A stretch of 64,000 nucleotides of DNA. Source: Qipengyuania xiamenensis (lineage in GTDB: Bacteria > Pseudomonadota > Alphaproteobacteria > Sphingomonadales > Sphingomonadaceae). The first letter of the stretch is position 1. Every line of letters begins with the position of its first letter. The notes below the pieces were generated by a model. It made no database searches. It saw only the letters and a program-made list of their open reading frames with translations, and had not been told where the DNA came from. Positions 33,968 through 43,702 of this stretch are shown in pieces. A program made the position numbers and the translations under genes. The stretch spans positions 1 through 64,000 of the forward strand of contig NZ_JAIGNM010000003.1 in NCBI RefSeq assembly GCF_019711495.1, read 5' to 3'.

Positions 33968-36057
33968 GCGCGCTCCGCCTGTGCAACGGCATCGCTGGCG
34001 CGCAGGGCGCTGAGGATGCGCGTAAGGTGCGCGAGGTCGGCGACTTCGAGATCGACCTCGTAGGTTGTGAAGGGATGGTCGAGCTGCGTCTGCTCGAGGC
34101 TTTTCACATTGACCGCGTTTTGCGCGAATATGCCCGCCATCTCGGCCAGCGTGCCGGGGCGGTCGTAAAGCGTCACACGCAACCGGCCGACGGCACCGCG
34201 CGAACGGCGACCCCATGAAAGGTCGAGCCAGTCGTTGTCGATGCCCGTTGCAAGCTCGTGGCAATCGATGGCGTGAACCTCGACCGCCTTGTCCTGCTGG
34301 CGTAGGCCGACGATGCGGTCGCCGGGGACGGGGTGGCAGCATTCGGCAAGATTGTATCCCACACCCGGGGTGAGACCACGGATCGAGAGCGACTTGCCAC
34401 TGCGCAGCCATTCGTCATCCTCGTCGGCCATGCCTTCTGTGCAGCCCGGAACCAGCGCCTCCATAACGGCACGGTCGGTGATCTTGGCCGCGCCGATCGC
34501 GTAGAACAGGTCTTCCGGCTCTTCCATGTCGAGGCGCTTCAGTGCCTCGCGCAACGCCTTCTTGCCGATCTTGGCAGGCACGCGGGTGACGATCTCGTCA
34601 TAGAGTTTCTGGCCGAGGTCGGCGATCTCGCCGCGTTCCTTCAGGCGTACTGCGCGGCGGATCGCGGCGCGCGCCTTGCCCGTGACGACGAAGCCCAGCC
34701 AGCTCATCTGTGGCTCGGCATTCTTGCCCTTGATGATCTCCACCACGTCGCCGTTGTTGAGCTGAGTACGCAGCGGCATGTGGCGCCCGTTGATCTTCGC
34801 CCCGACCGTCTGCGCGCCGAGATCGGTGTGGACGGCAAAGGCGAAGTCGACCGCGGTCGAACCCTTGGGCAGCTGGTGCAGCGCGCCCTTGGGGGTGAAG
34901 GCAAAGATACGATCCTGGTAAATCGCCATACGCGTATGCTCGAGCAGTTCCTCGGCATCGTGGCTCGCATCGACGATCTCGATCAGGTCGCGCAGCCAGC
35001 CGACCTGTCCGTCAGGCCGTTCCGCCTGCTTGTAGGCCCAGTGGGCAGCGAGGCCGAACTCGTTCGTACGGTGCATGTCGCGCGTGCGGATCTGCACTTC
35101 GACACGCATCGATTTGCCATAGATCAGCGAGGTGTGGAGACTGCGATACCCGTTGGTCTTGGGCGTCGAGATGTAGTCCTTGAACTTGCCCGGGAGGAAC
35201 TGCCACGTCGTGTGGAGCACGCCCATCGCGCGGTAGCAATCGGCCACATCGTCGCAGATGACGCGGAAGGCCATGATGTCGGTGACCTGCTCGAAGGACA
35301 CGTGGCGCTCGGCCATCTTGCGCCAGATCGAATAGGGATGCTTCTCGCGGCCCGAGACTTCGACGTGCAGGCCTGTTTCGGCAAGCGCATGCTTCATGTC
35401 GAGCGCGATAGCATCGACCTGCCCGCCGTCCTGTTCGCGGATTTGCTGCAGCCGCTTGGTGATCGTAGCGTAGGCTTCGGGCTCGAGCTGCTCGAAAGCG
35501 AGCAGCTGCATTTCGCGCATGTATTCATACATGCCCACACGCTCTGCCAGCGGGGCGTAGATATCCATCGTCTCGCGCGCGATGCGCTGGCGCTTCTCCG
35601 GCTTCTTGATGAAGTGGAGCGTGCGCATGTTGTGCAGCCGGTCGCCCAGCTTCACCAACAGCACGCGGATATCCTCGCTCATGGCGAGCAGGAACTTGCG
35701 CAGGTTTTCGGCCGCACGCTCGTTCTCGGGCATCTGCTCGATCTTGGAGAGCTTGGTCACCCCGTCGACCAGCCGCGCGACATCCTTGCCGAAATTCGCC
35801 TCGATATCGTCGATCGTGGCGAGCGTATCCTCGACCGTGTCGTGGAGCAGCGCGGTGGCGATGGTCTCCTGGTCGAGCTTGAGGTCGGTCATCAGGCCGG
35901 CGACTTCGACCGGGTGGCTGAAATAGGGATCGCCCGATGCGCGCGTCTGCGTGCCGTGCTTCTGCACCGTATAGACATAGGCGCGGTTCAGCATCGCCTC
36001 GTCGGCGTCGGGGTCATATTCGAGGACCCGCTCTACGAGTTCGTACTGGCGCAGCAT
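33964..36057 (-). CDS. rel: bifunctional (p)ppGpp synthetase/hydrolase
   Basis: Stringent-response enzyme of 697 residues that makes and degrades (p)ppGpp. Domains in order: HD hydrolase (YFSHPVEVAG, LLHDTVEDT, LVKLGDRLHNMRTL), RelA/SpoT synthetase (DIMAFRVICDD, PKTNGYRSLHTSL), TGS (FAFTPKGALHQLPKGSTAVDFAF), a Cys-containing helical/zinc-finger region (GYNLAECCHPVPGDRIVG) and a C-terminal ACT domain. Both active sites look intact, as in the single Rel of alphaproteobacteria. The start at 36057 gives the usual MLRQYELVERV N-terminus; the frame is open further upstream but without homology. Confidence 0.95.
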   Translation of the reverse strand: MLRQYELVERVLEYDPDADEAMLNRAYVYTVQKHGTQTRASGDPYFSHPVEVAGLMTDLKLDQETIATALLHDTVEDTLATIDDIEANFGKDVARLVDGVTKLSKIEQMPENERAAENLRKFLLAMSEDIRVLLVKLGDRLHNMRTLHFIKKPEKRQRIARETMDIYAPLAERVGMYEYMREMQLLAFEQLEPEAYATITKRLQQIREQDGGQVDAIALDMKHALAETGLHVEVSGREKHPYSIWRKMAERHVSFEQVTDIMAFRVICDDVADCYRAMGVLHTTWQFLPGKFKDYISTPKTNGYRSLHTSLIYGKSMRVEVQIRTRDMHRTNEFGLAAHWAYKQAERPDGQVGWLRDLIEIVDASHDAEELLEHTRMAIYQDRIFAFTPKGALHQLPKGSTAVDFAFAVHTDLGAQTVGAKINGRHMPLRTQLNNGDVVEIIKGKNAEPQMSWLGFVVTGKARAAIRRAVRLKERGEIADLGQKLYDEIVTRVPAKIGKKALREALKRLDMEEPEDLFYAIGAAKITDRAVMEALVPGCTEGMADEDDEWLRSGKSLSIRGLTPGVGYNLAECCHPVPGDRIVGLRQQDKAVEVHAIDCHELATGIDNDWLDLSWGRRSRGAVGRLRVTLYDRPGTLAEMAGIFAQNAVNVKSLEQTQLDHPFTTYEVDLEVADLAHLTRILSALRASDAVAQAERA

Positions 36058-36106
36058 GGTCCGGCCACGATGTGAGCAAACCTTGCTGCATTGCAACGGG
36101 AAAATC

Positions 36107-37090
36107 TCAGATTCTGTGTTCGAGTGCCTCGAAAAACGGCGCTGGCTGGTCGAGACGGAATGCGACACGCCGGATCAGGCGCTTCCGGGCGAGAAAACCG
36201 GCGTGTTCGAGCGGGCGGGAAAGCGTCAGGACAATGTTCGGATGCGACAGGATCGCAGCGTTCAAAACGTCGCCACGTTTCGTCTCCGCATCACTGATGG
36301 CGCCTCCGATCCCCTCGATCGCATCGAAGGGGACATGGAAATCGACGATTGTGCCGGACCGCACCCTTACACCGGACTGATCGATCAGGATGGGCTTCAG
36401 GCGGAAAGCCTTCATCAGCGCGATGAGGAACAGCGCACCCCAGATACCAAGCGCAAGCAGGACCAGCGCAGCACGTTCGCTCCAGTGGCTGACGAGCAGG
36501 TCGACCACGAGGATCTCGCTGACCTGCAGCACGAGGAAAGCCGCGATCATCGGATTGACGACGCGGTGATATTCGAAGGCTTTCGCACCGTGCGGCACAT
36601 CGGGCGCCGCGCCCCAGCTGAACAGCGCCAGCCGCAGCATCGCGCTTTCATGGGCGGCGAAGGTGACGAGGCGTGCAGGCAGGATTTCGCCGAGCGCCTT
36701 CTCCACCGAACGCGTGGCGCGCCAGCGGCGTAGCGCGAGCAGCAGGCTCCACCCGAGATAGGCGGCAAGCGTCAGCACCATCGCCGCGACAACCGCATTC
36801 ATGCCGAGAAGGGCCTCGCGTACCGGCGTCGCCGCGGCGAGCGTGGCGACGATGCACCCGGCCGCAATCGCCCCCAGCAATGCGCGCATGCCCGGCCTGT
36901 TCGCCGGAGCCTTGGCGATCAGGGCCAGCGCCAGCGCATCGGCGCACAGCCACAGGAAAAGCAGCGCTGCGGTTCGCGGATTGCCTGCCGCCAGCTCGCT
37001 ATGGGTCGCGAAACGTCCCGCCGTTATGGCGAGCAGCGGAGCGAGCAAGAGAAGGACCGGACCGGCAAGCGAGACTACGCGAAGCTGCAT
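36107..37090 (-). CDS. hypothetical polytopic membrane protein
   Basis: Protein of 327 residues with about six hydrophobic segments in the first 230 (for example PVLLLLAPLLAITAG, TAALLFLWLCADALALALIA, AALVLLALGIWGALFLIALM), then a soluble C-terminal domain of about 95 residues (GVRVRSGTIVDFHVPFDAIE) that reads like a PH-type beta domain. GGGAGATG lies upstream of the ATG. It is 49 bases upstream of rel on the same strand. Family and function not recognised. Confidence 0.65.
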   Translation of the reverse strand: MQLRVVSLAGPVLLLLAPLLAITAGRFATHSELAAGNPRTAALLFLWLCADALALALIAKAPANRPGMRALLGAIAAGCIVATLAAATPVREALLGMNAVVAAMVLTLAAYLGWSLLLALRRWRATRSVEKALGEILPARLVTFAAHESAMLRLALFSWGAAPDVPHGAKAFEYHRVVNPMIAAFLVLQVSEILVVDLLVSHWSERAALVLLALGIWGALFLIALMKAFRLKPILIDQSGVRVRSGTIVDFHVPFDAIEGIGGAISDAETKRGDVLNAAILSHPNIVLTLSRPLEHAGFLARKRLIRRVAFRLDQPAPFFEALEHRI

Positions 37091-37179
37091 TCGACATCTC
37101 CCTGTCTTCAGGGAGAGCTATCGCGCCTTCCTTTCCCGATCAATCTCAAGGCCTGCACCGGCAAGTGCAGGCCGCGCAA

Positions 37180-39105
37180 TCAATCTTCCGCCATCACCCG
37201 GTCGACACCGGCGCGGGTGACCGCATGGTAGCTCTCGCGGGTCTTGGCATAGATGCGCGTTGCGATCGGCCTGCCCCATTCGCCTTCATTCCAGAGTACG
37301 GCGAAGAGCGGTCGGACGAACTTGGCGCGGCCGACTTCGGAAAGGAACGCCTCGACCTTCGCGACCGCAGGCTCGTAGCGGTTTTCCAGCGCCATCTCGA
37401 GCCACAGGAACAGGATCTCGTTATTGCCTGTCGCCGAAAGGCCGAGTGCTGTGTCGAGCGCAGCCAGCTGGCCGTGCGAGAGATCTGCCGGAAGGTTGTC
37501 GAGGAAACGCATCTGTTCAGCAGCGGTCCAGCCCGCATAGGCGGCGGGGATGGTGCCGTTGGCGGCGTATGCCGAAACGGCACCGTCCACCTCGGCGAAG
37601 GCGGCCGGATCGGGCTTGGCCACATTGGACGGCAGGCCCGGCTCGAAAATCCACGACCGCAGCATGAGCGCTTCTTCCTCGGCCACACCGCTCACGAGGT
37701 TTTCCATCATATCCTCGTAGAACATTTCGCTGGTCGCGGGCTGGAAGGCGTGACTGTCGAACCACTGGCGTAGCCAAGCATCGAAGCGCTCGCGGCCGAC
37801 CGTGCGTTCGACCGTGCGCAGGAAGAACGCGCCCTTGTCATAGGCGATCGCACTTCCAAGCTGGTAACCGCCATCGGTGCTCAGCGCGGTGCCGGGAGCA
37901 TCCTCTCCCACCTCGGCCAAGGTTTCGAGGATATTGGCGTACATGAGCGCCGCTTCCTGTTCGGCGCGCTGCTTGCCGTAGACTTCCTCGACGATGCGGT
38001 TCTCGAAATAGGTCGTGACACCTTCGTTGAGCCAGCTATCGCCCCAGACCGCATTGGTGACGAGGTTGCCCGACCAGCTGTGTGCCAGCTCGTGCGCGAC
38101 GAGGCCGTTGTTCGAACGGTTGCCCGCGATGAAGGTCGGCGTCAGGAAAGTCATCACCGGGTTTTCCATCCCGCCATAGGGGAAGGCCGGCGGCAGGATG
38201 ATCATGTCGTAGCGGCCCCAGCGATATTCGCCGTAGAGGCCCTCTGCCGCGACGACCATTTCCTCGGTGTCGGCGACTTCCCGATGTGCCCGGTCGAGGA
38301 CGGAGGGCTCTGCCCAGACGCCGGTGCGCGGGCCGATTGCCTTGAAGTCGATATCGCCCGCAGCGAGCGCGATCAGGTACGGCGGCACCGGCTTGTCCAT
38401 CACGAAGGTGAAGGCGCGGCGACCGTCGCCGAGGTCTTCCGGTTCACTCTGCACGACACCGCTCATGACGACGTCGAGCGGCTTGGGTGCGGTAATGCGC
38501 GCTACCCATGTCTGGCGGATGCCCGGGCTGTCCTGCGTCGGGATCCACGTCCGGTTGAGGATCGCCTGCCCCTGGCTGAAGAGGAAGGGATGCTCGCCGC
38601 CCGCGGTCTGCTCGGGCGTGAGCCACTGGAGCGCAGCCGCTTCGGGTGCGGCTTCATAGGTCAGCGTGATCCGGCGCGGGTTTCCGGCCTCTTCGCCGAT
38701 CGCGATCGATACGGGCAGACCCTTGCCGTCTTCACCGGTGCCGTCGCCGGTGTGGAAGTAAAGCGGCTGTCCGTCGGCATCGGTTACCGAGGTGATCTGC
38801 AAGCCGTTGCTGTCGAGGACGAGTTCGTCCGCACCTTCGCGGGCAGCAATGTCGAGCGTGGCCGTGCCGTTGACGCGCTTGGCATCGAAATCGAGATCGA
38901 GATCGAGCGCGACATGCGTCACCCGCGCGACCTGCGGCTGCGCATAGGTGAGGGTGTCGAGTGCCTCGGGGCCGGTCAGGATCGGCGAGACCATCGGCTC
39001 CGGCATTGCGGTCGACAGTTCGGGCTGGACCGCCGAGCCGGTGCAGGCGGCTGTGGCGATGACGATGGCAAGGCTCGAGGCAAGGTTGAACGCGGTGCGA
39101 CGCAT
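37180..39105 (-). CDS. M1 family metallopeptidase, lipoprotein
   Basis: Zinc aminopeptidase of 641 residues. The lipobox ATAACTG near residue 20 predicts a periplasmic or outer-membrane lipoprotein. The catalytic domain has the exopeptidase motif YGGMENP, the zinc motif HELAHSWSGN and the downstream Glu in NEGVTTYFE. An ordered N-terminal beta domain and C-terminal helical domain complete a leukotriene-A4-hydrolase-like layout. The start at 39105 has GGAGAG upstream. It would trim N-terminal residues from peptides in the envelope. Confidence 0.92.
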   Translation of the reverse strand: MRRTAFNLASSLAIVIATAACTGSAVQPELSTAMPEPMVSPILTGPEALDTLTYAQPQVARVTHVALDLDLDFDAKRVNGTATLDIAAREGADELVLDSNGLQITSVTDADGQPLYFHTGDGTGEDGKGLPVSIAIGEEAGNPRRITLTYEAAPEAAALQWLTPEQTAGGEHPFLFSQGQAILNRTWIPTQDSPGIRQTWVARITAPKPLDVVMSGVVQSEPEDLGDGRRAFTFVMDKPVPPYLIALAAGDIDFKAIGPRTGVWAEPSVLDRAHREVADTEEMVVAAEGLYGEYRWGRYDMIILPPAFPYGGMENPVMTFLTPTFIAGNRSNNGLVAHELAHSWSGNLVTNAVWGDSWLNEGVTTYFENRIVEEVYGKQRAEQEAALMYANILETLAEVGEDAPGTALSTDGGYQLGSAIAYDKGAFFLRTVERTVGRERFDAWLRQWFDSHAFQPATSEMFYEDMMENLVSGVAEEEALMLRSWIFEPGLPSNVAKPDPAAFAEVDGAVSAYAANGTIPAAYAGWTAAEQMRFLDNLPADLSHGQLAALDTALGLSATGNNEILFLWLEMALENRYEPAVAKVEAFLSEVGRAKFVRPLFAVLWNEGEWGRPIATRIYAKTRESYHAVTRAGVDRVMAED

Positions 39106-39248
39106 GTTTTTCTCTCCGGGTAGGTCATCGCCGGCACAAGGGCGGCATGAGCAAGTGTGCCGCGTCCTATCGACGATCTCGCCGCGCCTTTCCACCCCGC
39201 GCACTGAAAACGTACCCACGGACTCGCCAAACGCGCTAGAATGCGTAT

Positions 39249-39262
39249 TGATAACGTTCACA
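39249..39262. promoter_or_regulatory. candidate LacI-family operator upstream of GH16 gene
   Basis: tgataacgttcaca is an imperfect palindrome of the form TG-nn-AACGTT-nn-CA, with the central CG typical of LacI-family sites. It sits 20 bases before the start codon of a secreted glucanase, where a bound repressor could block expression until sugar is present. No regulator gene is adjacent. Confidence 0.4.
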
Positions 39263-39281
39263 AGATTATTGGGAGGCCCTG

Positions 39282-40178
39282 ATGAACCGCTTTTCGACTT
39301 TCGCACTGACCTGCGCGCTGGGCGCCACAGCGATGACTGCAGGCTGCACGGCGGGTGCCGATACAGACGCGGGCGAGGCTGGCGATACCGCGACCGAGCG
39401 TGAGCTCCTTTTCGCAGACGAGTTCGATGCCGACACGCTCGACCGCGACAAGTGGATCGTCATCGGCACCGATTTCTGGGTCAATAACGAACAGCAGGCC
39501 TATATCGATGACCCTGCCGTCATCGCCTTCACCGACGAAGCCGAGGGCGCGGACGGCGGGGCGCTGATTCTGCGCCCCGTGTTCAAGCCGGGCGAAGACC
39601 CCAAGGCAGAGCGCAATGCCCCCTTCGTGTCGGGCCGCATCGAGAGCCAGGGCAAGTTCGACTTCACCCACGGCCGCGCCGAAGCGCGTATCAAGCTACC
39701 CGACAATGTCGGCGTCTGGCCTGCCTTCTGGCTGCTCGGCAACGACCAGTGGCCGGGCACGGGCGAAATCGACATCATGGAATATGTCGGCGAGAAGGAC
39801 TGGATCGGCGTCGCACTCCACGGTCCGGGCTATTCGGGCGAGACCCCGCTCGTGAACAAGTACTTCTTCCCCGAAGGCGAGGACGTGACCGACTGGCACG
39901 TCTATGCCGTGGAATGGACCGACCAGCAGATCGACTTCATGGTCGACGACCACGTGCTTTACCGCGTGACCAAGCCGATGGTCGAAAACTACGGCGAATG
40001 GCGCTTCGACAACGACAAGTACCTGATCCTCAACTTCGCCATGGGCGGTGCCTATCCGTTCAAGACGAACGGTATCGAGGAGCCCTATAACGGCATCTCG
40101 CAGGCAACGGTCGATGCGGTCAAGGCAGGCGAAGTCGAGATGCTAGTCGACTGGGTTCGGGTCTACGCGCCGAAGTAA
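39282..40178 (+). CDS. GH16 family endo-beta-glucanase, lipoprotein
   Basis: Glycoside hydrolase of 298 residues. A lipobox (MTAGC) near residue 25 is followed by a linker rich in Asp and Ala and then a GH16 jelly-roll: ELLFADEFDAD, GRAEARIKLP, WPAFWLL, the catalytic GEIDIMEYVG with nucleophile and acid/base Glu, and WHVYAVEW. This subgroup usually cleaves beta-1,3 or mixed beta-1,3/1,4-glucans such as laminarin, fitting a marine or algal-associated life. GGGAGG precedes the ATG. Confidence 0.92.
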   Translation: MNRFSTFALTCALGATAMTAGCTAGADTDAGEAGDTATERELLFADEFDADTLDRDKWIVIGTDFWVNNEQQAYIDDPAVIAFTDEAEGADGGALILRPVFKPGEDPKAERNAPFVSGRIESQGKFDFTHGRAEARIKLPDNVGVWPAFWLLGNDQWPGTGEIDIMEYVGEKDWIGVALHGPGYSGETPLVNKYFFPEGEDVTDWHVYAVEWTDQQIDFMVDDHVLYRVTKPMVENYGEWRFDNDKYLILNFAMGGAYPFKTNGIEEPYNGISQATVDAVKAGEVEMLVDWVRVYAPK

Positions 40179-40251
40179 ACTTGCACCGCGCGCAACACTT
40201 GGTGCGCGCTGTCGATTGGCACAGCCGGCATTCTTAGATTAGGAAGTCCTC

Positions 40252-41694
40252 ATGTTCGAGGCTTTCGACGCACTGACGCTCGCTCGCATCCAGTTCGCCT
40301 TCACGGTGAGCTTCCACTTCTTTTTCCCGGCCTTTTCGATCGGGCTCGCGAGTTACCTGATGGTGCTCGAGGGGCTGTGGCTGAAGACCGGGAAACAGCT
40401 CTATCTCGACCTGTTCAAATACTGGCTCAAGATCTTCGCGATCGCCTTTGCCATGGGCGTCGTCTCGGGGATCGTGATGAGCTACCAGTTCGGCACCAAC
40501 TGGTCGGTTTTCTCCGATGTGGCGGGGCCGGTGATCGGGCCGCTGATGGCTTACGAAGTGCTGACCGCCTTCTTCCTCGAAGCCGGTTTCCTCGGCGTGA
40601 TGCTGTTCGGCATGAACCGCGTAGGCAAGAAGCTGCACTTCACCGCAACCTGCATGGTCGCGCTGGGCACTTTCGTATCGGCCTTCTGGATCCTGTCGGT
40701 GAACAGCTGGATGCAGACGCCGACCGGCTTCGAGATGGGCGCGAACGGCCAGTACCTGCCCGGTGAAAGCTGGTGGGACATCGTCTTCAATCCGAGCTTC
40801 CCCTACCGCCTCGTCCACACGGTGATGGCGGCATACCTGACCACCGCCTTCGTGGTCGGCGGAGTGGGTGCATGGCATTTGCTCAAGGACCGCGCGAACC
40901 TGCATGCGCGCAAGATGTTCTCGATGGCGATGTGGATGGCCGCGATCGTCACACCGCTGCAGATTTTCGCAGGCGACCTGCATGGCCTCAACACGCTCGA
41001 GCACCAGCCGCAGAAGGTCATGGCGATGGAGGGCCATTTCCAGAGCCATCCGGACGGCGCGCCGCTGATCCTGTTCGGTATTCCCGACAGCGAGGCCAAG
41101 ACGGTGCGCTATGCGATCGAGATCCCCAAGGCCTCCTCGCTCATCCTCAAGCATGACCCCGACGCGCCTCTCGCGGGTCTCGACACCATTCCCGATGACG
41201 AGGAACCGCCCGTCGGCATCGTCTTCTGGTCCTTCCGCATCATGGTCGGCATCGGTTTCGCCATGCTGGGCGTGGGCCTGTGGAGCCTGTTCGCACGCTG
41301 GCGGGGCAAGCTCTACGAATGGAACTGGCTGCATCGCGCGGCGCTGGTCATGGCGCCTTCGGGCTTCATCGCGGTACTGGCCGGATGGATCACGACCGAG
41401 GTCGGCCGCCAGCCCTACGTGATCTACGGCCTGTTGCGCACTGCAGATGCCGCCAGCCCGCTCGACGCGCCGGCTGTCGCCGCTTCGCTACTCGCCTTCA
41501 TCGTGGTCTATTTCACCGTATTCGGGATCGGCGTCTGGTACATCCTGCGCCTGATGAGCCACACGCCGCATGTCGGCGAGCTGGGCGTGAAGCGCGGCGA
41601 TACCGGACCGATCCGTACCGCCGGCATCACTCCGGGCCCGACCCAGAATCCGGGTCACGAAGGGACCCTGCCCGATAGCGAGGAGGACGTGTGA
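40252..41694 (+). CDS. cydA: cytochrome bd-type ubiquinol oxidase subunit I
   Basis: Quinol oxidase subunit of 480 residues with nine or so membrane helices. Heme ligands fit the family: His in FTVSFHFFFPAF for b595, His in PYRLVHTVMAAY and a later Met for b558, and the GRQPYVIYGLLRT signature near the C-terminus. The Q-loop is short, as in cyanide-insensitive (CIO) enzymes. First of three overlapping genes (cydA, cydB, DUF2474). It reduces oxygen with high affinity at the inner membrane. Confidence 0.95.
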   Translation: MFEAFDALTLARIQFAFTVSFHFFFPAFSIGLASYLMVLEGLWLKTGKQLYLDLFKYWLKIFAIAFAMGVVSGIVMSYQFGTNWSVFSDVAGPVIGPLMAYEVLTAFFLEAGFLGVMLFGMNRVGKKLHFTATCMVALGTFVSAFWILSVNSWMQTPTGFEMGANGQYLPGESWWDIVFNPSFPYRLVHTVMAAYLTTAFVVGGVGAWHLLKDRANLHARKMFSMAMWMAAIVTPLQIFAGDLHGLNTLEHQPQKVMAMEGHFQSHPDGAPLILFGIPDSEAKTVRYAIEIPKASSLILKHDPDAPLAGLDTIPDDEEPPVGIVFWSFRIMVGIGFAMLGVGLWSLFARWRGKLYEWNWLHRAALVMAPSGFIAVLAGWITTEVGRQPYVIYGLLRTADAASPLDAPAVAASLLAFIVVYFTVFGIGVWYILRLMSHTPHVGELGVKRGDTGPIRTAGITPGPTQNPGHEGTLPDSEEDV

Positions 41695-42689
41695 TGGACC
41701 TCACCACCATCTGGGCCTTCATCATCGCCTTTGCCGTCTTTGCCTATGTGGTGATGGACGGTTTCGACCTCGGCATCGGCATTCTCTTCCCGACCTTCGA
41801 CCCCGGGCGCGAGCGCGACCGGGCGATGAACTCGATCGCACCGGTCTGGGACGGCAACGAGACCTGGCTGGTGCTGGGCGGAGGCGGATTGTTTGCGGCC
41901 TTCCCGCTCGCCTATGCGGTCGTGCTGCCCGCGACCTATCCGCTCGTCATCGCCATGCTGCTCGGCCTCGTCTTCCGCGGGGTCGCCTTCGAATACCGCT
42001 GGCGCGATCCGAACCATCGCCGCTTCTGGGACTTCGCTTTCACGGGCGGCTCGCTGGTCGCGGCAATGGCGCAGGGCATGACGCTGGGCGCATTGCTGCA
42101 GGGCGTCGAAGTGGTCGACCGCGCCTACGCAGGTAGCTGGTTCGACTGGCTGACGCCCTACACGCTGCTCTGCGGTTTCGGCGTGGTCGCCGGATACGCG
42201 CTGCTCGGCAGCACGTGGCTCATCTGGAAGCTCGACGGAGAAGGTCAGGCGCATGCGCGCAAGCTGGCGCTTCGCTCGGCGCTCGCAACCGTCGTACTGA
42301 TGGGCGCGGTGAGCCTCTACAATGTCTTCCTCAACGCCGAATATGCCGAACGCTGGCTGACGTCGCCGGAAATCTACTTCGCCGCGCCGGTCCCGATCCT
42401 GACCGCGCTGATCGCCGTCTCGCTGGTGCGCGCCATAACGCGCGATCGCAATTCCAAGCCTTTCTGGCTGTCGATCGCGCTGTTTTTCTTCGGAATGGCG
42501 GGCCTCGGCGTGACGATGTGGCCCTATGTCGTCCCGCCCGATATGACGATCTGGGACGCCGCCGCGCCCGAGCGCAGCCAGGTCTTCATGCTCATCGGGG
42601 TCGCGATCACCATGCCGCTGATCCTCGCCTACACTGCGTGGGCATACTGGGTGTTCCGCGGCAAGGTCGGCGACGAGGGCTATCACTGA
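41694..42689 (+). CDS. cydB: cytochrome bd-type ubiquinol oxidase subunit II
   Basis: Partner membrane subunit of 331 residues with about eight helices. The N-terminus ([20 protein letters not shown], then [17 protein letters not shown]) is the CydB signature. ATG at 41694 overlaps the cydA stop; a GTG three bases earlier is possible. GAGGAGG lies just upstream. Its stop overlaps the start of the 38-residue third subunit as TGATG. Confidence 0.95.
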   Translation: MDLTTIWAFIIAFAVFAYVVMDGFDLGIGILFPTFDPGRERDRAMNSIAPVWDGNETWLVLGGGGLFAAFPLAYAVVLPATYPLVIAMLLGLVFRGVAFEYRWRDPNHRRFWDFAFTGGSLVAAMAQGMTLGALLQGVEVVDRAYAGSWFDWLTPYTLLCGFGVVAGYALLGSTWLIWKLDGEGQAHARKLALRSALATVVLMGAVSLYNVFLNAEYAERWLTSPEIYFAAPVPILTALIAVSLVRAITRDRNSKPFWLSIALFFFGMAGLGVTMWPYVVPPDMTIWDAAAPERSQVFMLIGVAITMPLILAYTAWAYWVFRGKVGDEGYH

Positions 42690-42805
42690 TGGAAGAGCCC
42701 ACCGCCCCGCTCTGGAAACGGTTGGCGTGGATGGCCGGAATCTGGGCTGCCAGCGTTGCCGTGCTGGGGGTGGTCGCGTGGCTACTCAGGCTCTGGATCG
42801 CCTGA
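42689..42805 (+). CDS. DUF2474 small subunit of cytochrome bd
   Basis: Protein of 38 residues with one transmembrane helix ([18 protein letters not shown]) after a short charged N-terminus ([13 protein letters not shown]). Size, single helix and place directly after cydB match the DUF2474/CydX-type mini-subunits that stabilise the oxidase. Start codon overlaps the cydB stop. Easily missed because of its length. Confidence 0.8.
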   Translation: MEEPTAPLWKRLAWMAGIWAASVAVLGVVAWLLRLWIA

Positions 42806-42844
42806 GAGGACCGGATCGGGGCTGAAGAATCTAGCTCCCGTTAT

Positions 42845-43702
42845 TCAGGCCGCCACCACCAGCCGTCCGTCTTGCTCTTCGAGCCTGACAAGCACAGGCA
42901 ACCTGCCACAGCGCCGTCGCTCCTCCTCACCGTCGAGCAGCGCGAAGCGGTATCCGTGCCAGGGGCAGAGCACCGCGCCGTTTTCGACAGGTGCACTGTC
43001 CAGCGGACCGAGCATATGCGGGCAGAGCGCGGAATGGGCGACCCACTCGCCTTCGTGCATGCGGACCACGAGGGGCGTTCCCTCATAGTCGACGGTATTC
43101 GGCTGCTCGCGATCCAGATCGGCGATCTCGGCAAGACCGGTGCCTGCCGACAAGTCGGAGGGAGCGCGACTGCGGAAAGAGTCGAGCGCCTCCTGCCTCC
43201 CGGTCATCAGCGCCTCGTCCTCGTCATAGAGCGTCGCATACTGGTGGGTCAGCGCTGCTAGAAGCATCTGCCCCTGCGCTTCGCTTTCAGGGGGCTGCGG
43301 CAGGTAGAAATTGACCGAGACAACGATACCCTCATCGCCATTCTCGCTCGCCTGCGTGTGGATTTCGACGCCCTGCCCGAACCCTTCGACCACCGTGGTC
43401 GCCCAATAGTGGCGCGGCTTGTCCACGAGAAGTTCGACCGCTTGCGTCCCGGCATTGTTCGGCAGCGCGGCCTTGCAGCGCCAGCCCCAGCTGCCCTGCT
43501 CGACCAACTCGATATCCGCGAAGCTCGTGGGATGCACGAAGGGGAGATGCTCCCAATCGTAGGCATTCTCCATCATGCGGGTGAGACTGTTGGGCAGTTT
43601 GCGGCGATACTCGCCGAGGTAGTGGAGCTTCTCGCGCCGATCGTAATCGATCTCGCGCGGGCGGCCATCGAAGGCCGCGCGGTCTGCTGCGCTCAGCTCC
43701 AC
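42845..43702 (-). CDS. Rieske [2Fe-2S] protein with oxygenase-like N-terminal domain
   Basis: Protein of 285 residues. A C-terminal Rieske domain shows the Cys-Pro-His and Cys-Pro-Trp-His pairs (CPHMLGPLD, VLCPWHGYRF). The N-terminal part has ENAYDWEHLPFVHPTSF, like the EN-D-x-x-H-x-x-x-x-H metal site of ring-hydroxylating oxygenases. The order is reversed relative to those enzymes, where Rieske comes first. GTG start with GAGGCGAC upstream overlaps the end of hemF by ten bases, so the two are co-transcribed. Substrate unknown; a link to tetrapyrrole metabolism is only suggested by position. Confidence 0.75.
   Translation of the reverse strand: MELSAADRAAFDGRPREIDYDRREKLHYLGEYRRKLPNSLTRMMENAYDWEHLPFVHPTSFADIELVEQGSWGWRCKAALPNNAGTQAVELLVDKPRHYWATTVVEGFGQGVEIHTQASENGDEGIVVSVNFYLPQPPESEAQGQMLLAALTHQYATLYDEDEALMTGRQEALDSFRSRAPSDLSAGTGLAEIADLDREQPNTVDYEGTPLVVRMHEGEWVAHSALCPHMLGPLDSAPVENGAVLCPWHGYRFALLDGEEERRRCGRLPVLVRLEEQDGRLVVAA

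Noticed and set aside
34333-36075. 580-codon open frame opposite rel
   Set aside because: It lies wholly antisense to a gene with complete Rel domains; long antisense frames are expected at this GC and codon bias, and its translation has no domain.
40189-40210. gcgcgc...gcgcgc hairpin after the GH16 gene as terminator
   Set aside because: Stem of six with no T-run in either direction; too common a pattern in this GC-rich sequence to list.
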